Assembly (NCBI RefSeq): GCF_018128225.1
Contig: NZ_CP072377.1
Span: forward strand, 1,612,001 to 1,676,000
Direction: 5' to 3'
DNA: 64,000 nucleotides
From: Leptotrichia sp. oral taxon 218
GTDB taxonomy: Bacteria > Fusobacteriota > Fusobacteriia > Fusobacteriales > Leptotrichiaceae
Shown here: piece after piece, positions 56,718 to 64,000 of the stretch
Layout: the number at the start of each line of letters is the position of its first letter
Position numbering within the stretch: position 1 is the stretch's first letter
The notes under the pieces: generated by a model
The model's database searches: none
What the model was told of the DNA's origin: nothing
What the model saw: the letters and a program-made list of their open reading frames with translations, nothing else
Program-made: the position numbers and the translations under genes

Positions 56718-58262
56718 TTATCCCTTATTGTTCTCTTCTTCACCTTCTTTTCCTTTTCTAACGACATCATCTTTTTTAATACTATCCAGCACTTTTCCGC
56801 CCAAAAATCCTGCAAGCAGCGATTTTATATCAATGCCTGCTCCATCAGAAATTCCATCATTGATTTTTCCGATACTTTGAGTGATGTCAGAAATCAATTT
56901 GCTTGTATTTCCGTCTCCGTACATTGTTATTTTATCAATATTGTTTAATGGCGCTGCCACATTTTTTGCAACTTCAGGAAGTGCTTTAAAGTACATTTCT
57001 GCAACTGCTGCTTCTCCATATTTTTTCATTGCTTCCGCTTTTTTATCAAGTCCTTCTGCTTCTGCTAATAATGCTTCTTTTTTACCTCTAGCTTCTGCAA
57101 GCAACATTTTTTCTTTTGCACCAGCTTCAGCGTTACCTCTAGCTTCTATTCCTTCAGCCTCTGCTAACATTTTAATTTTTACTGCATTTGCTTCTGCTTC
57201 CGCCTGAATTTTCTTTGCCTCTGCCTCTGCCAAAGCCTGTAATTTTATTCCTTCAGCTTGTCTTTGCCGTTTATAAAGTTCAGCATCTGCTTGTCTTTGT
57301 TCTTCAACTAATCTTGCTTCAGCGTCTTTTGTCATATTGTACAATTTTGCATCGGCTTTTATTTGCTGATCAATTTTAATTTCACTTTCAAGTTTTGCTT
57401 TATTTGCACGAATTGCTTGATCTTGCTGAGTGAAATTTGCATCTCCTATAACTTCTTCATACTCTTTACGGTTTTTTTCTTTTTGAATATCGTAAGTTAT
57501 ATCTGCAAGAGCTTGTTTTGTATCACTTTCTATTTTCAAATCCGCTTGTTTAATTTTCAGTGCATTTTGCTTTTCCGCAATTTCTTCCTGAGTTTTTATT
57601 TCAATATCCTGTGCTTCTTTATAAGCCTGTGCTTTCGCAATCGCAACTTCCTTTTCTGAATTGGCTTTTGCAATACTTGCATCTTTTGAAATTTTAGTTG
57701 TATTTTCAATTCCTAAGTTATCAATAACTCCCTTTTCATCAGTAAACGACTGTACATTAAACGATTTTAGCTCAAGTCCCATCTTTCTCAAATCGTCAAT
57801 TACATTTTCTTCAACTTTCTGATTAAAAACTTTTCGATTTTGAACCATATCCTTTAAATTCATCTGTCCGATAATTTCTCTTAAATTACCTTCCAGAACA
57901 TCTTTTATCGCATTACTCATATACTCATGATTTTTATTCAAAAAATTTTTACTTGCAATAAGCATTATCTCCTGTGCCGTTCCCACCTGCAATTTTACAA
58001 TTGCATCAGCTTTTATATTAATAAAATCATTGGTAGGCACAAACTGCTTTGTATCCACATCGACAGAAAATACTGCCAAATCAAGATAATCGACTCTCTC
58101 AAAAGCTCTCACATAAAATGCAAGTCTTCCGCTAACCATTCTTTTTCTAAATCCTGAAATAAACGCCATTTTATCATTCGGCACTCTCACATAAGCAAAC
58201 AATGATAAAACAAGTCCAAGAACAATTAGAATAATAAGTCCATAAAATATAATCACTCTCAT
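56718..58262 (-). CDS. Flotillin (SPFH domain) membrane scaffold protein
   Basis: 514 residues. An N-terminal membrane helix (3-24), the SPFH/PHB domain (about 25-200), and a long Ala/Glu coiled coil with repeated EAEA units (about 215-430), as in bacterial FloT/YuaG. Flotillins organise membrane microdomains. The C-terminal 80 residues are Gly/Asp-rich with a charged tail. No NfeD partner gene is adjacent. ATG after AAAGGGAG. Confidence 0.92.
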   Translation of the reverse strand: MRVIIFYGLIILIVLGLVLSLFAYVRVPNDKMAFISGFRKRMVSGRLAFYVRAFERVDYLDLAVFSVDVDTKQFVPTNDFINIKADAIVKLQVGTAQEIMLIASKNFLNKNHEYMSNAIKDVLEGNLREIIGQMNLKDMVQNRKVFNQKVEENVIDDLRKMGLELKSFNVQSFTDEKGVIDNLGIENTTKISKDASIAKANSEKEVAIAKAQAYKEAQDIEIKTQEEIAEKQNALKIKQADLKIESDTKQALADITYDIQKEKNRKEYEEVIGDANFTQQDQAIRANKAKLESEIKIDQQIKADAKLYNMTKDAEARLVEEQRQADAELYKRQRQAEGIKLQALAEAEAKKIQAEAEANAVKIKMLAEAEGIEARGNAEAGAKEKMLLAEARGKKEALLAEAEGLDKKAEAMKKYGEAAVAEMYFKALPEVAKNVAAPLNNIDKITMYGDGNTSKLISDITQSIGKINDGISDGAGIDIKSLLAGFLGGKVLDSIKKDDVVRKGKEGEEENNKG

Positions 58263-58345
58263 CTTTTTTACTCCCTTTCAAAATTTTTTTCACTATTAGT
58301 TTACCACATAATTTTATTTAAGCAAGATTAAATATAAATTTCCTA

Positions 58346-58373
58346 TTGTTTTTTTTATTTTTTAGGATATAAT
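58346..58373 (+). promoter_or_regulatory. Promoter for the small secreted protein
   Basis: TTGTTT (58346-58351), 16-base spacer, TATAAT (58368-58373). Confidence 0.6.
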
Positions 58374-58421
58374 ATAGTAAACTATGTGAAAAATATATCT
58401 TAATAAATGGAGTTGATTTTT

Positions 58422-58658
58422 ATGAAAAAATTTATCTTATCGGCATTTCTTTTATTTGGAGTTTTAGGATTTTCTAGATATGTTGAAAGATGTTCTGTTA
58501 CATCGAGAAACACTTGTGTAAGTGCTGATACTGGAAAAACATTTCATTTTAAAGGTGACCCTTTTGGAACATTATTTTATAACGGATATTGGACAGTTGA
58601 ATTTACTGGATCAGGTTACCGTAACTTAGAATTAACTGATGTGTATTTAGCCGACTAA
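58422..58658 (+). CDS. Small secreted protein of unknown function
   Basis: 78 residues with a signal peptide (MKKFILSAFLLFGVLGFS), leaving about 60 mature residues with two cysteines (RCSVTSRNTCVS) that may form a disulfide and an aromatic beta-rich remainder. The start is the ATG at 58422 after GGAG; an upstream ATG overlaps that site. Its own promoter and terminator make it a single-gene unit, so it is probably real. Family not recognised. Confidence 0.7.
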   Translation: MKKFILSAFLLFGVLGFSRYVERCSVTSRNTCVSADTGKTFHFKGDPFGTLFYNGYWTVEFTGSGYRNLELTDVYLAD

Positions 58659-58666
58659 AAATAAAA

Positions 58667-58706
58667 GTTATTCAGAATGTATTTTCTATTTCTGAATAGC
58701 TTTTTT
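58667..58706 (+). terminator. Terminator of the small secreted protein gene
   Basis: GTTATTCAGAA (58667-58677) pairs with TTCTGAATAGC (58690-58700) with one mismatch-tolerant G-T, then TTTTTT. Confidence 0.8.
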
Positions 58707-58805
58707 ATTTTTTTATTTTACATCTTGTCAAACTAATTTACAACTTCTAAAAATATTTTTATTTATTTCTGTTATTTAATAAATTTTCTCAAATCAATAT
58801 ATTTA

Positions 58806-60230
58806 TTAATCATTTTTCAAAAAAATAAATGCAAAGATAACCATAATTATGCCGTAAATATAAATTAAATATTTGAATAATCTAAAATTACATAAATTTA
58901 TCAAAATAATAGTTGCAACTATAATTAAAAATGTCAACACAATTAATTGCAAAAACTGTTTTATAATTTCAATTTTCACATTTCTTCCAAAAGCGACAGG
59001 TCTTAAAACTCTATTTATAAGTGGAGTGAAACTGTTTAAAATTATTATTGCATAAAATAATACTTCGTTTTCAATTTTTTGTGACAAAAATATTGAAGTC
59101 ACAAGTGCCATCATTATTCCAAAATAAATCTTTCCAATTGAAAAAACTGGAGTTGTTGGCATATCTGTTGCCATAAAAATTCCAACTAATAATATTTCTC
59201 CTATTGGAATTTTAGAAATTTCAGGGACAAAAAATGACAAAATTGACATCAATAAAAAAAAGCTCAAAGGAGTAAATAACGATATTCTTTTTTTTATTGC
59301 CAAATAAATTCCACCTAAAATTAATGCCAGTCCTGAAAAAGTTCCGATTGAGTTTGACTGACTTAAAATTAAACTATCTAAAAATTTTGTAAACGGCGAA
59401 TCTAAAATATTTCTGAATATTTTTAAATTTAAAATTTGAAAATTTGTATTCGAAAGTTTAAATTTCAAAAATACTTTTTCAAAAAATATTAATACAAAAA
59501 ATTTCCCAACAACTGCAGGGTTATACAAGTTTTTTCCAAGTCCGCCGTATAACATTTTTCCAAAAATAACAGCACACGCTCCGCCAAAAATTGCAAAATA
59601 ATATGGCACAAAAGCTGGAAGCATCAAAGAAAATATTATTCCTGTGACCACCGCCGACAAATCTTTTATTGAATCTTTTTCTTTTTTAAAAAAAACTGCT
59701 GTGATAATTTTTTCTGTCAAAACTGTTGAGATAACTGAAATCAAGATTAATAAAAACGATTTTATTCCGCATAAAAAAATTGAAACTAAAATAGATGGAA
59801 GTAATGCCAAAATAACATCTGTCATTATTTTTTCCACAGTATCACTAGCGTAAATAAATGGAGAAAAAAATCTTTTTTTAGATTTTATATCAGAAGCAAT
59901 TTTTAGCATTTTTTTTGCTTTTTCCAATAATTCTTCCGCTTCTTTTTCTTTTTTTATTTGTTTTTCTTTTTTTGAAATCTCTTTTTCTTCATTGTTTTTA
60001 TTTAATTTAAAAAATTTATGTGATTTTTTTTTATTTTTTTTAGTTTTTTCTTTTTTATTATTCTCTTTTTTTAAATTGTCTTTTTCTTTTTCTTTTTCTT
60101 CTTCTTCATTTTCTATATTTTTATCAGACTTGGATCTTTTTTCACTTTCGTCTTCAAACAAAAATGTCTCTCCCCTATTTTTTTTAGATCGTATTCCTAA
60201 AATTTCTTCCATCAGCGATTTTTCATCCAT
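58806..60230 (-). CDS. rnfD: RnfD-like subunit of the Rnf ion-pumping complex, flavin motif not seen
   Basis: 474 residues: a Lys/Glu-rich cytoplasmic extension of about 110 residues, then about nine transmembrane helices. GKMLYGGLGKNLYNPAVVGKF and FMATDMPTTPVF are RnfD-typical. The segment that should carry the covalent-FMN threonine (S/T-G/S-A-T-P-L) reads instead LDSPFTKFLDSLILSQSNSI, without it. RnfCDGEAB pumps Na+ or H+ between ferredoxin and NAD. Ribosome site GGAGGTGG lies in the end of rnfC. No rnfG, E, A or B follows. Confidence 0.87.
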   Translation of the reverse strand: MDEKSLMEEILGIRSKKNRGETFLFEDESEKRSKSDKNIENEEEEKEKEKDNLKKENNKKEKTKKNKKKSHKFFKLNKNNEEKEISKKEKQIKKEKEAEELLEKAKKMLKIASDIKSKKRFFSPFIYASDTVEKIMTDVILALLPSILVSIFLCGIKSFLLILISVISTVLTEKIITAVFFKKEKDSIKDLSAVVTGIIFSLMLPAFVPYYFAIFGGACAVIFGKMLYGGLGKNLYNPAVVGKFFVLIFFEKVFLKFKLSNTNFQILNLKIFRNILDSPFTKFLDSLILSQSNSIGTFSGLALILGGIYLAIKKRISLFTPLSFFLLMSILSFFVPEISKIPIGEILLVGIFMATDMPTTPVFSIGKIYFGIMMALVTSIFLSQKIENEVLFYAIIILNSFTPLINRVLRPVAFGRNVKIEIIKQFLQLIVLTFLIIVATIILINLCNFRLFKYLIYIYGIIMVIFAFIFLKND

Positions 60231-60233
60231 AAA

Positions 60234-61574
60234 TTAACTTTCCACCTCCAAATTAATAAGTTCAATCAAAATTTCTTTCCCATTTTTAATGCTCTCAATC
60301 AAAGGTACTCTAGCTGGACAGACATATTCACAAGCACCACACTCAATACAATTAAAAATATTTGCGTTTAGCATCTTTACATATCTTCCTTTTTCATAAT
60401 ATTCCGAAAACTCAAACGGAATTAAATTCATCGGACAAACTTCAACACATCTTCCACATGAAATACAATTTTTTGACTCAATTTTTTCTTCATTTAAAAA
60501 TATTACTCCAGAAGTCCCTTTAATAATTGGCGTACTAGGTTCTTTCACTTTATTTCCCATCATTGGTCCGCCAAAAATAATTTTATCCGTTTTTGTGATG
60601 TTTAAAGACTCAATTATATGAACAAGTGGCGTTCCTATTCTAATTTTATAGTTTCCAGCATTTTGAACTTCTTCTCCCGAAACTGTGACAATTCTCTCAA
60701 TTAGCGGTTTTCCTTCAAAAAAAGCGTCATAAATTGCTTTAATCGTTCCAACATTACTCACAATAACTCCTTTTTCAATGGTTAATTCCCCTTTTTGAAT
60801 TTTTTTACCAGTAATTTTATCAATTAATAAAATTTCACTTCCTTGCGGATAATCAGCTGACAAAATTTTAATTTGCAAATCTATGTTCACTTCTCTTGCC
60901 ATTCTCTCAAAAATGCTGACTAATTCCTTATTTTTTTCTGAAATTGCAATAACCATATGTCTTGGTCTTAAAACTTTCTCAGCCACTTTAATTCCACGGC
61001 AAATTTCTTTTGCATAATTTTTCATAAGCAAATAGTCCGCCGTCAAATAAGGTTCACTTTCCATTCCATTAATAATAAATGTATCAATTTTTTCAAGTTT
61101 TATATTATATTTAGCCGCCACTGGAAATCCTGCTCCACCAAGACCCACAATCCCAGCTTCTTCAATAATTTTCAAAATTTCTTCACTTGTTGTCATCCGA
61201 AGTTCTCTTACATCTCTTTTTACAAGTTTCACCTGTTCTTCCTTAAAATTATTTTTAATAATTATTGTTCTAACTTTACTTCCATCAGGCAAAAAATTTT
61301 TCATAATTCTAATAACTTTTCCTGAAACAGGCGAATGGATATTTGCCGAAATATTTCCATAACCTTGCGCTATTTTCTCATATTTTCTAACTTCTTGACC
61401 AACTCTCACAATCTCAAAAGCTCTCTCCCCCTTATGTTGCAAAAGCGGAACAAAAAATATCTCACTTTCTGAAATTTTTTTTAAGCTCATATTTTTAGTA
61501 ACAATTTTCATATCTTCAATTTGATTATCTTTTGTTTTATCTTTTTTTAAAAAATTTTTTTCTTTAAACTCCAT
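60234..61574 (-). CDS. rnfC: RnfC subunit of the Rnf complex
   Basis: 446 residues. RnfC is the NADH-side subunit. An N-terminal barrel-sandwich part (HSPVSGKVIRI), the flavin/NADH region GLGGAGFPVAAKYN, INGMESEPYLTADYLL, and two C-terminal 4Fe-4S motifs, CISCGRCVEVCP and CIECGACEYVCP. The canonical ECEP cysteine is serine here. It overlaps the rnfD ribosome site, so the two are translated together. Confidence 0.93.
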   Translation of the reverse strand: MEFKEKNFLKKDKTKDNQIEDMKIVTKNMSLKKISESEIFFVPLLQHKGERAFEIVRVGQEVRKYEKIAQGYGNISANIHSPVSGKVIRIMKNFLPDGSKVRTIIIKNNFKEEQVKLVKRDVRELRMTTSEEILKIIEEAGIVGLGGAGFPVAAKYNIKLEKIDTFIINGMESEPYLTADYLLMKNYAKEICRGIKVAEKVLRPRHMVIAISEKNKELVSIFERMAREVNIDLQIKILSADYPQGSEILLIDKITGKKIQKGELTIEKGVIVSNVGTIKAIYDAFFEGKPLIERIVTVSGEEVQNAGNYKIRIGTPLVHIIESLNITKTDKIIFGGPMMGNKVKEPSTPIIKGTSGVIFLNEEKIESKNCISCGRCVEVCPMNLIPFEFSEYYEKGRYVKMLNANIFNCIECGACEYVCPARVPLIESIKNGKEILIELINLEVES

Positions 61575-61817
61575 TTTTTCTATTTTATCCTTTTATCCTT
61601 TTATTCTTTTATTTATACTCTTATTCTCTTAATTTCTTTATCTTCTTAATTATTTTATTTTTTTATTTTTTCATTAAATTTACATAAATTTTTAGAATTA
61701 TACTTTGCTTTTGTTTATTATATCATAACTATTTATTATATTATATATTTTTTTAATATTTTATTATGAAAAGTTATTAAGAAACGAAAATCTTTTATAT
61801 AATTGTATTTACAAAAA

Positions 61818-61862
61818 AATAAAACTCAGATAATTTACTTAATTAAATTTATCTGAGCTTTT
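61818..61862. terminator. Bidirectional terminator
   Basis: CTCAGATAA (61825-) pairs with TTATCTGAG (61849-61857); T-runs follow on both strands. It closes the secreted protein gene that ends at 61866. Confidence 0.75.
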
Positions 61863-61865
61863 TTA

Positions 61866-62354
61866 TTATTTATTTTGTAGCGGCTGTACTGGCTGTATTT
61901 CTACATATCCCTCCAACTGTTTAAATTTATTTGTTTTTACAAATTTTTCTTGCATTTTTTTATAATCTTCATCTGTCAATTTTTTAGCTTTTTCTCCATC
62001 TGAATACGAGCTTTTCATAAATATTGCCACTTCAACAATCCCAAAAGCCTCTTTATCAGCGTCATAATTATCTTTCAATGCCTTTTTAGAAACTTTAGCA
62101 TTTTCAATATCATTTATATAATCGTCTACAAGCTGAATTTTATCTCCACTTTCAAGATATTTCTCAGATTTTTTTATAAAATTTTCCAAAACTTTTGCAT
62201 ATTCCTGACTATTCAATTCTTTTGAGTTACTTTTTAAACTTTTCAATGTAGTCAAAGTTTTTTTAACATTTTTAATTTTTTCATTTTTTACTTTTGCATT
62301 TCCAATATAGCTTACGCTCATCACAAGTAAAATTACTACAAATATTTTTTTCAT
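61866..62354 (-). CDS. Secreted protein of unknown function
   Basis: 162 residues with a signal peptide (MKKIFVVILLVMSVSYIGNA). The mature part is helical and Lys-rich, with a proline-containing tail (IQPVQPLQNK). No motif recognised. AAAGGAG before the ATG; single gene between terminator and a promoterless gap of about 200 bases. Confidence 0.65.
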   Translation of the reverse strand: MKKIFVVILLVMSVSYIGNAKVKNEKIKNVKKTLTTLKSLKSNSKELNSQEYAKVLENFIKKSEKYLESGDKIQLVDDYINDIENAKVSKKALKDNYDADKEAFGIVEVAIFMKSSYSDGEKAKKLTDEDYKKMQEKFVKTNKFKQLEGYVEIQPVQPLQNK

Positions 62355-62576
62355 TTTTTCTCCTTTTATATTTATTCAAGTTCCAAATATTTTTTTATTA
62401 TATACTTCAACTATTATTAAGGTCGTTGAATAGGCTTTTAATTTAATTATATTTAACATATTATCCATAATTCTAAAATTTTTTTATTATTTTATTATTT
62501 ATTATTTCATTACTTCACTAATTTTTTATATTGTTTTTATTTTTCAAAAAAATATAAAATTTTTTGTAAAAAGTAG

Positions 62577-62605
62577 TTGCAATTTTTTTCTTTTTGTGAT
62601 ATAAT
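62577..62605 (+). promoter_or_regulatory. Promoter of the Val-Asp-Phe tRNA cluster
   Basis: TTGCAA (62577-62582), 17-base spacer, TATAAT (62600-62605), 23 bases before tRNA-Val. Confidence 0.8.
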
Positions 62606-62628
62606 AATTGAGTAGTAAATAATGTGAT

Positions 62629-62704
62629 GGTCGCATAGCTCAGTTGGGAGAGCACCTGCCTTACAAGCAGGGGGTCATTGGTTCGAGCCCAATTGTGACC
62701 ACCA
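62629..62704 (+). tRNA. tRNA-Val (TAC)
   Basis: Starts GGTCGCATAGCTCAG, anticodon loop CTTACAA (TAC), CCA encoded. Confidence 0.97.
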
Positions 62705-62712
62705 TTTTTTTT

Positions 62713-62789
62713 GGAGGTGTAGCTCAGTTGGTTAGAGTGCTTGCCTGTCACGCAAGATGTCGCGAGTTCGAGTCTCGTCACTTCCGCCA
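62713..62789 (+). tRNA. tRNA-Asp (GTC)
   Basis: Starts GGAGGTGTAGCTCAG, anticodon loop CTGTCAC (GTC), CCA encoded. Confidence 0.97.
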
Positions 62790-62794
62790 TTTAT

Positions 62795-62870
62795 GCCCAG
62801 ATAGCTCAGTCGGTAGAGCAAGGGACTGAAAATCCCTGTGTCCGTGGTTCGATTCCGCGTCTGGGCACCA
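62795..62870 (+). tRNA. tRNA-Phe (GAA)
   Basis: Acceptor GCCCAGA/TCTGGGC, anticodon loop CTGAAAA (GAA), CCA encoded. Confidence 0.97.
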
Positions 62871-62876
62871 TTACTT

Positions 62877-62907
62877 AATTGATAATACCAGTTATCAATT
62901 TTTTTTA
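62877..62907 (+). terminator. Terminator of the Val-Asp-Phe tRNA cluster
   Basis: AATTGATAA (62877-62885) pairs with TTATCAATT (62892-62900), then a run of eight T. Confidence 0.85.
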
Positions 62908-62928
62908 TTTTAAAATTTTTTTCTTATA

Positions 62929-62972
62929 AAAAATGTATCTTTTGGATTTTTTCCATCAGATACATTTTTATT
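62929..62972. terminator. Second hairpin with flanking A and T runs
   Basis: AAATGTATCT pairs with AGATACATTT, with A before and T after, so it can end transcripts in both directions. It may stop lpxD transcription from the other side. Confidence 0.5.
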
Positions 62973-63118
62973 TTGGATTGAATCAAAGAAATAAGATAAA
63001 ATTTTTTTATGTTTTATCCCCTGGATCATTCATTAAAAATATAACGATTATAATCCAAATGATTATGCTTATGTCCAAGATTTTACCTTTTTTTATCAGA
63101 ATAAAATAAAATGAAATT

Positions 63119-64000
63119 TTATTTATTTTCCAATTTTCTTTCCAATTTTTTTACTTTTTTCACAAGTTCAGGAACTCTTCCCATAGACATTTTTATTCGC
63201 AAATCATCTATATGCTCTCTTAATGGAAATCCTGACATTTGCTTTCCATCAGGTACATTATTTGTTACACCTGATTTTGCAGCAATTACAACATTGTTTC
63301 CTATTTTTAAATGTCCTGCTACTCCAACTTGACCTGCAAGAGTTGTATTATCTCCGACTTCCACACTTCCTGAAATTCCCACTTGCGCTATTATAAAACA
63401 GTTTGAACCTATTATGTCATTGTGAGCAATATGAACTAAATTGTCAATTTTAGTTCCTTTTTTTATTATCGTATCACCAATTGCTCCTCTATCAACACAA
63501 GTATTTGCTCCTATTTCTACTTCATCTTCCAAAATTACATTTCCAATTTGCTCTATTTTTACATTGTTCCCTTTTACTTTTATATATCCAAATCCATCTG
63601 AACCAATTACCGCTCCTGGCTGAAAAATACATCTTTTTCCAATTTTACAAAATTCTCTTATTGTAACATTTGGATATACAATTGTTCCATCGCCAATTTC
63701 TGTACCTTCAAATATTGAAACATTTGGATAAATAACAACATTTTTCCCTATTTTTACATTGTGACCGATATATGTATTAATTTTTGAAACATTTGCTGTC
63801 TCGTCTATCACTGCCGAATCTTCTATTGGCTTTTCAAAAGGTTTTACTTTTGGTTTAAAATGATTTAACAAAATCGGCATTATTTCTCTAGGATTTTCAT
63901 CCACTACAATAAATGTTTTATCTTTTGGCAAATTTGGAATTTTGGGAACTATTAAAGCTCCAGCATTACATTTGTCAATATTTTTTAACATTTTTTCATC
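63119..64000 (-). CDS. lpxD: UDP-3-O-acylglucosamine N-acyltransferase LpxD (5' end outside window)
   Basis: LpxD adds the second acyl chain to UDP-glucosamine in lipid A synthesis. The frame is open to the window edge (DEK then [15 protein letters not shown]), so about 40-50 N-terminal residues lie outside. The left-handed beta-helix is clear as hexapeptide repeats ([38 protein letters not shown]), and the catalytic histidine lies in [13 protein letters not shown]. The C-terminal helix is basic. It supports an outer membrane with lipopolysaccharide. Confidence 0.96.
   Translation of the reverse strand, partial: DEKMLKNIDKCNAGALIVPKIPNLPKDKTFIVVDENPREIMPILLNHFKPKVKPFEKPIEDSAVIDETANVSKINTYIGHNVKIGKNVVIYPNVSIFEGTEIGDGTIVYPNVTIREFCKIGKRCIFQPGAVIGSDGFGYIKVKGNNVKIEQIGNVILEDEVEIGANTCVDRGAIGDTIIKKGTKIDNLVHIAHNDIIGSNCFIIAQVGISGSVEVGDNTTLAGQVGVAGHLKIGNNVVIAAKSGVTNNVPDGKQMSGFPLREHIDDLRIKMSMGRVPELVKKVKKLERKLENK

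Noticed and set aside
62518-62829. Open frames over the Val-Asp-Phe tRNA genes, such as a 90-residue one containing TRLELATSCVTG
   Set aside because: They are translations of tRNA genes, a well-known artefact in protein databases.

Overview
The window is very AT-rich outside the rRNA operon, with strong Shine-Dalgarno sites, an outer-membrane lipid A gene (lpxD), RlpA, Rnf subunits and an anaerobic-type cobalamin gene set. Together with many AAA-ATPase-like/PD-(D/E)XK proteins this points to Fusobacteriota, most likely a Leptotrichia-like bacterium. The assignment is inferred from gene content and protein style, not from a database search.

Layout. 1-4.2 kb (minus strand): partial queA, a secreted lysozyme-like protein, and prfA-prmC, in which PrmC carries a duplicated N-terminal domain. 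4.25-9.4 kb: a complete rRNA operon on the minus strand (16S, tRNA-Ile, tRNA-Ala, 23S, 5S, tRNA-Asn) with its promoter and rRNA processing stems. 9.5-12.5 kb: two envelope proteins and an S66 LD-carboxypeptidase. 12.5-14.4 kb: an IStron-like mobile element, in which a group I intron core lies upstream of a zinc-ribbon-less TnpB and matching hairpins lie at both ends, sitting in the leader of the carboxypeptidase gene. 14.6-23.9 kb (mostly plus): truA, a GNAT protein, a minus-strand five-tRNA cluster, a CobD-like enzyme, argS (frameshifted here), a candidate small RNA, a polysaccharide deacetylase, RlpA, FabG, RNase H and secreted proteins. 24-26.8 kb: miaB-rho, with rho also frameshifted by one base.

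27-31.5 kb is an accessory zone with small immunity-like genes, a decayed toxin remnant, an AAA-ATPase-like/PD-(D/E)XK gene and a membrane-plus-soluble protein cassette. 31.5-38.8 kb is a long minus-strand run that alternates cobalamin genes (cbiG, cobJ, cobU) with two related secreted proteins, headed by a Nudix-YqfO fusion. 39-49.2 kb has GNAT and Nudix enzymes, a canonical TnpB element that cut the 3' end off a second AAA-ATPase-like gene (the ancestral reading frame can be rebuilt exactly), deoB, a second membrane-plus-soluble cassette and an AAA/DUF4143 ATPase with a small winged-helix protein. 49.4-58.3 kb has an EEP-family enzyme, a DKNYY protein, 3-methyladenine glycosylase, an SH3 protein, deoC, another DUF4143 ATPase, a YefM-YoeB type toxin-antitoxin pair, a CorA-family transporter and a flotillin. 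58.4-64 kb has a small secreted protein, rnfC-rnfD without the rest of the rnf operon, a secreted protein, a Val-Asp-Phe tRNA cluster and the 3' part of lpxD.

The most notable signal is the IStron-like element. The single-base frameshifts in two normally essential genes (argS, rho) need checking against raw reads before any biological reading.
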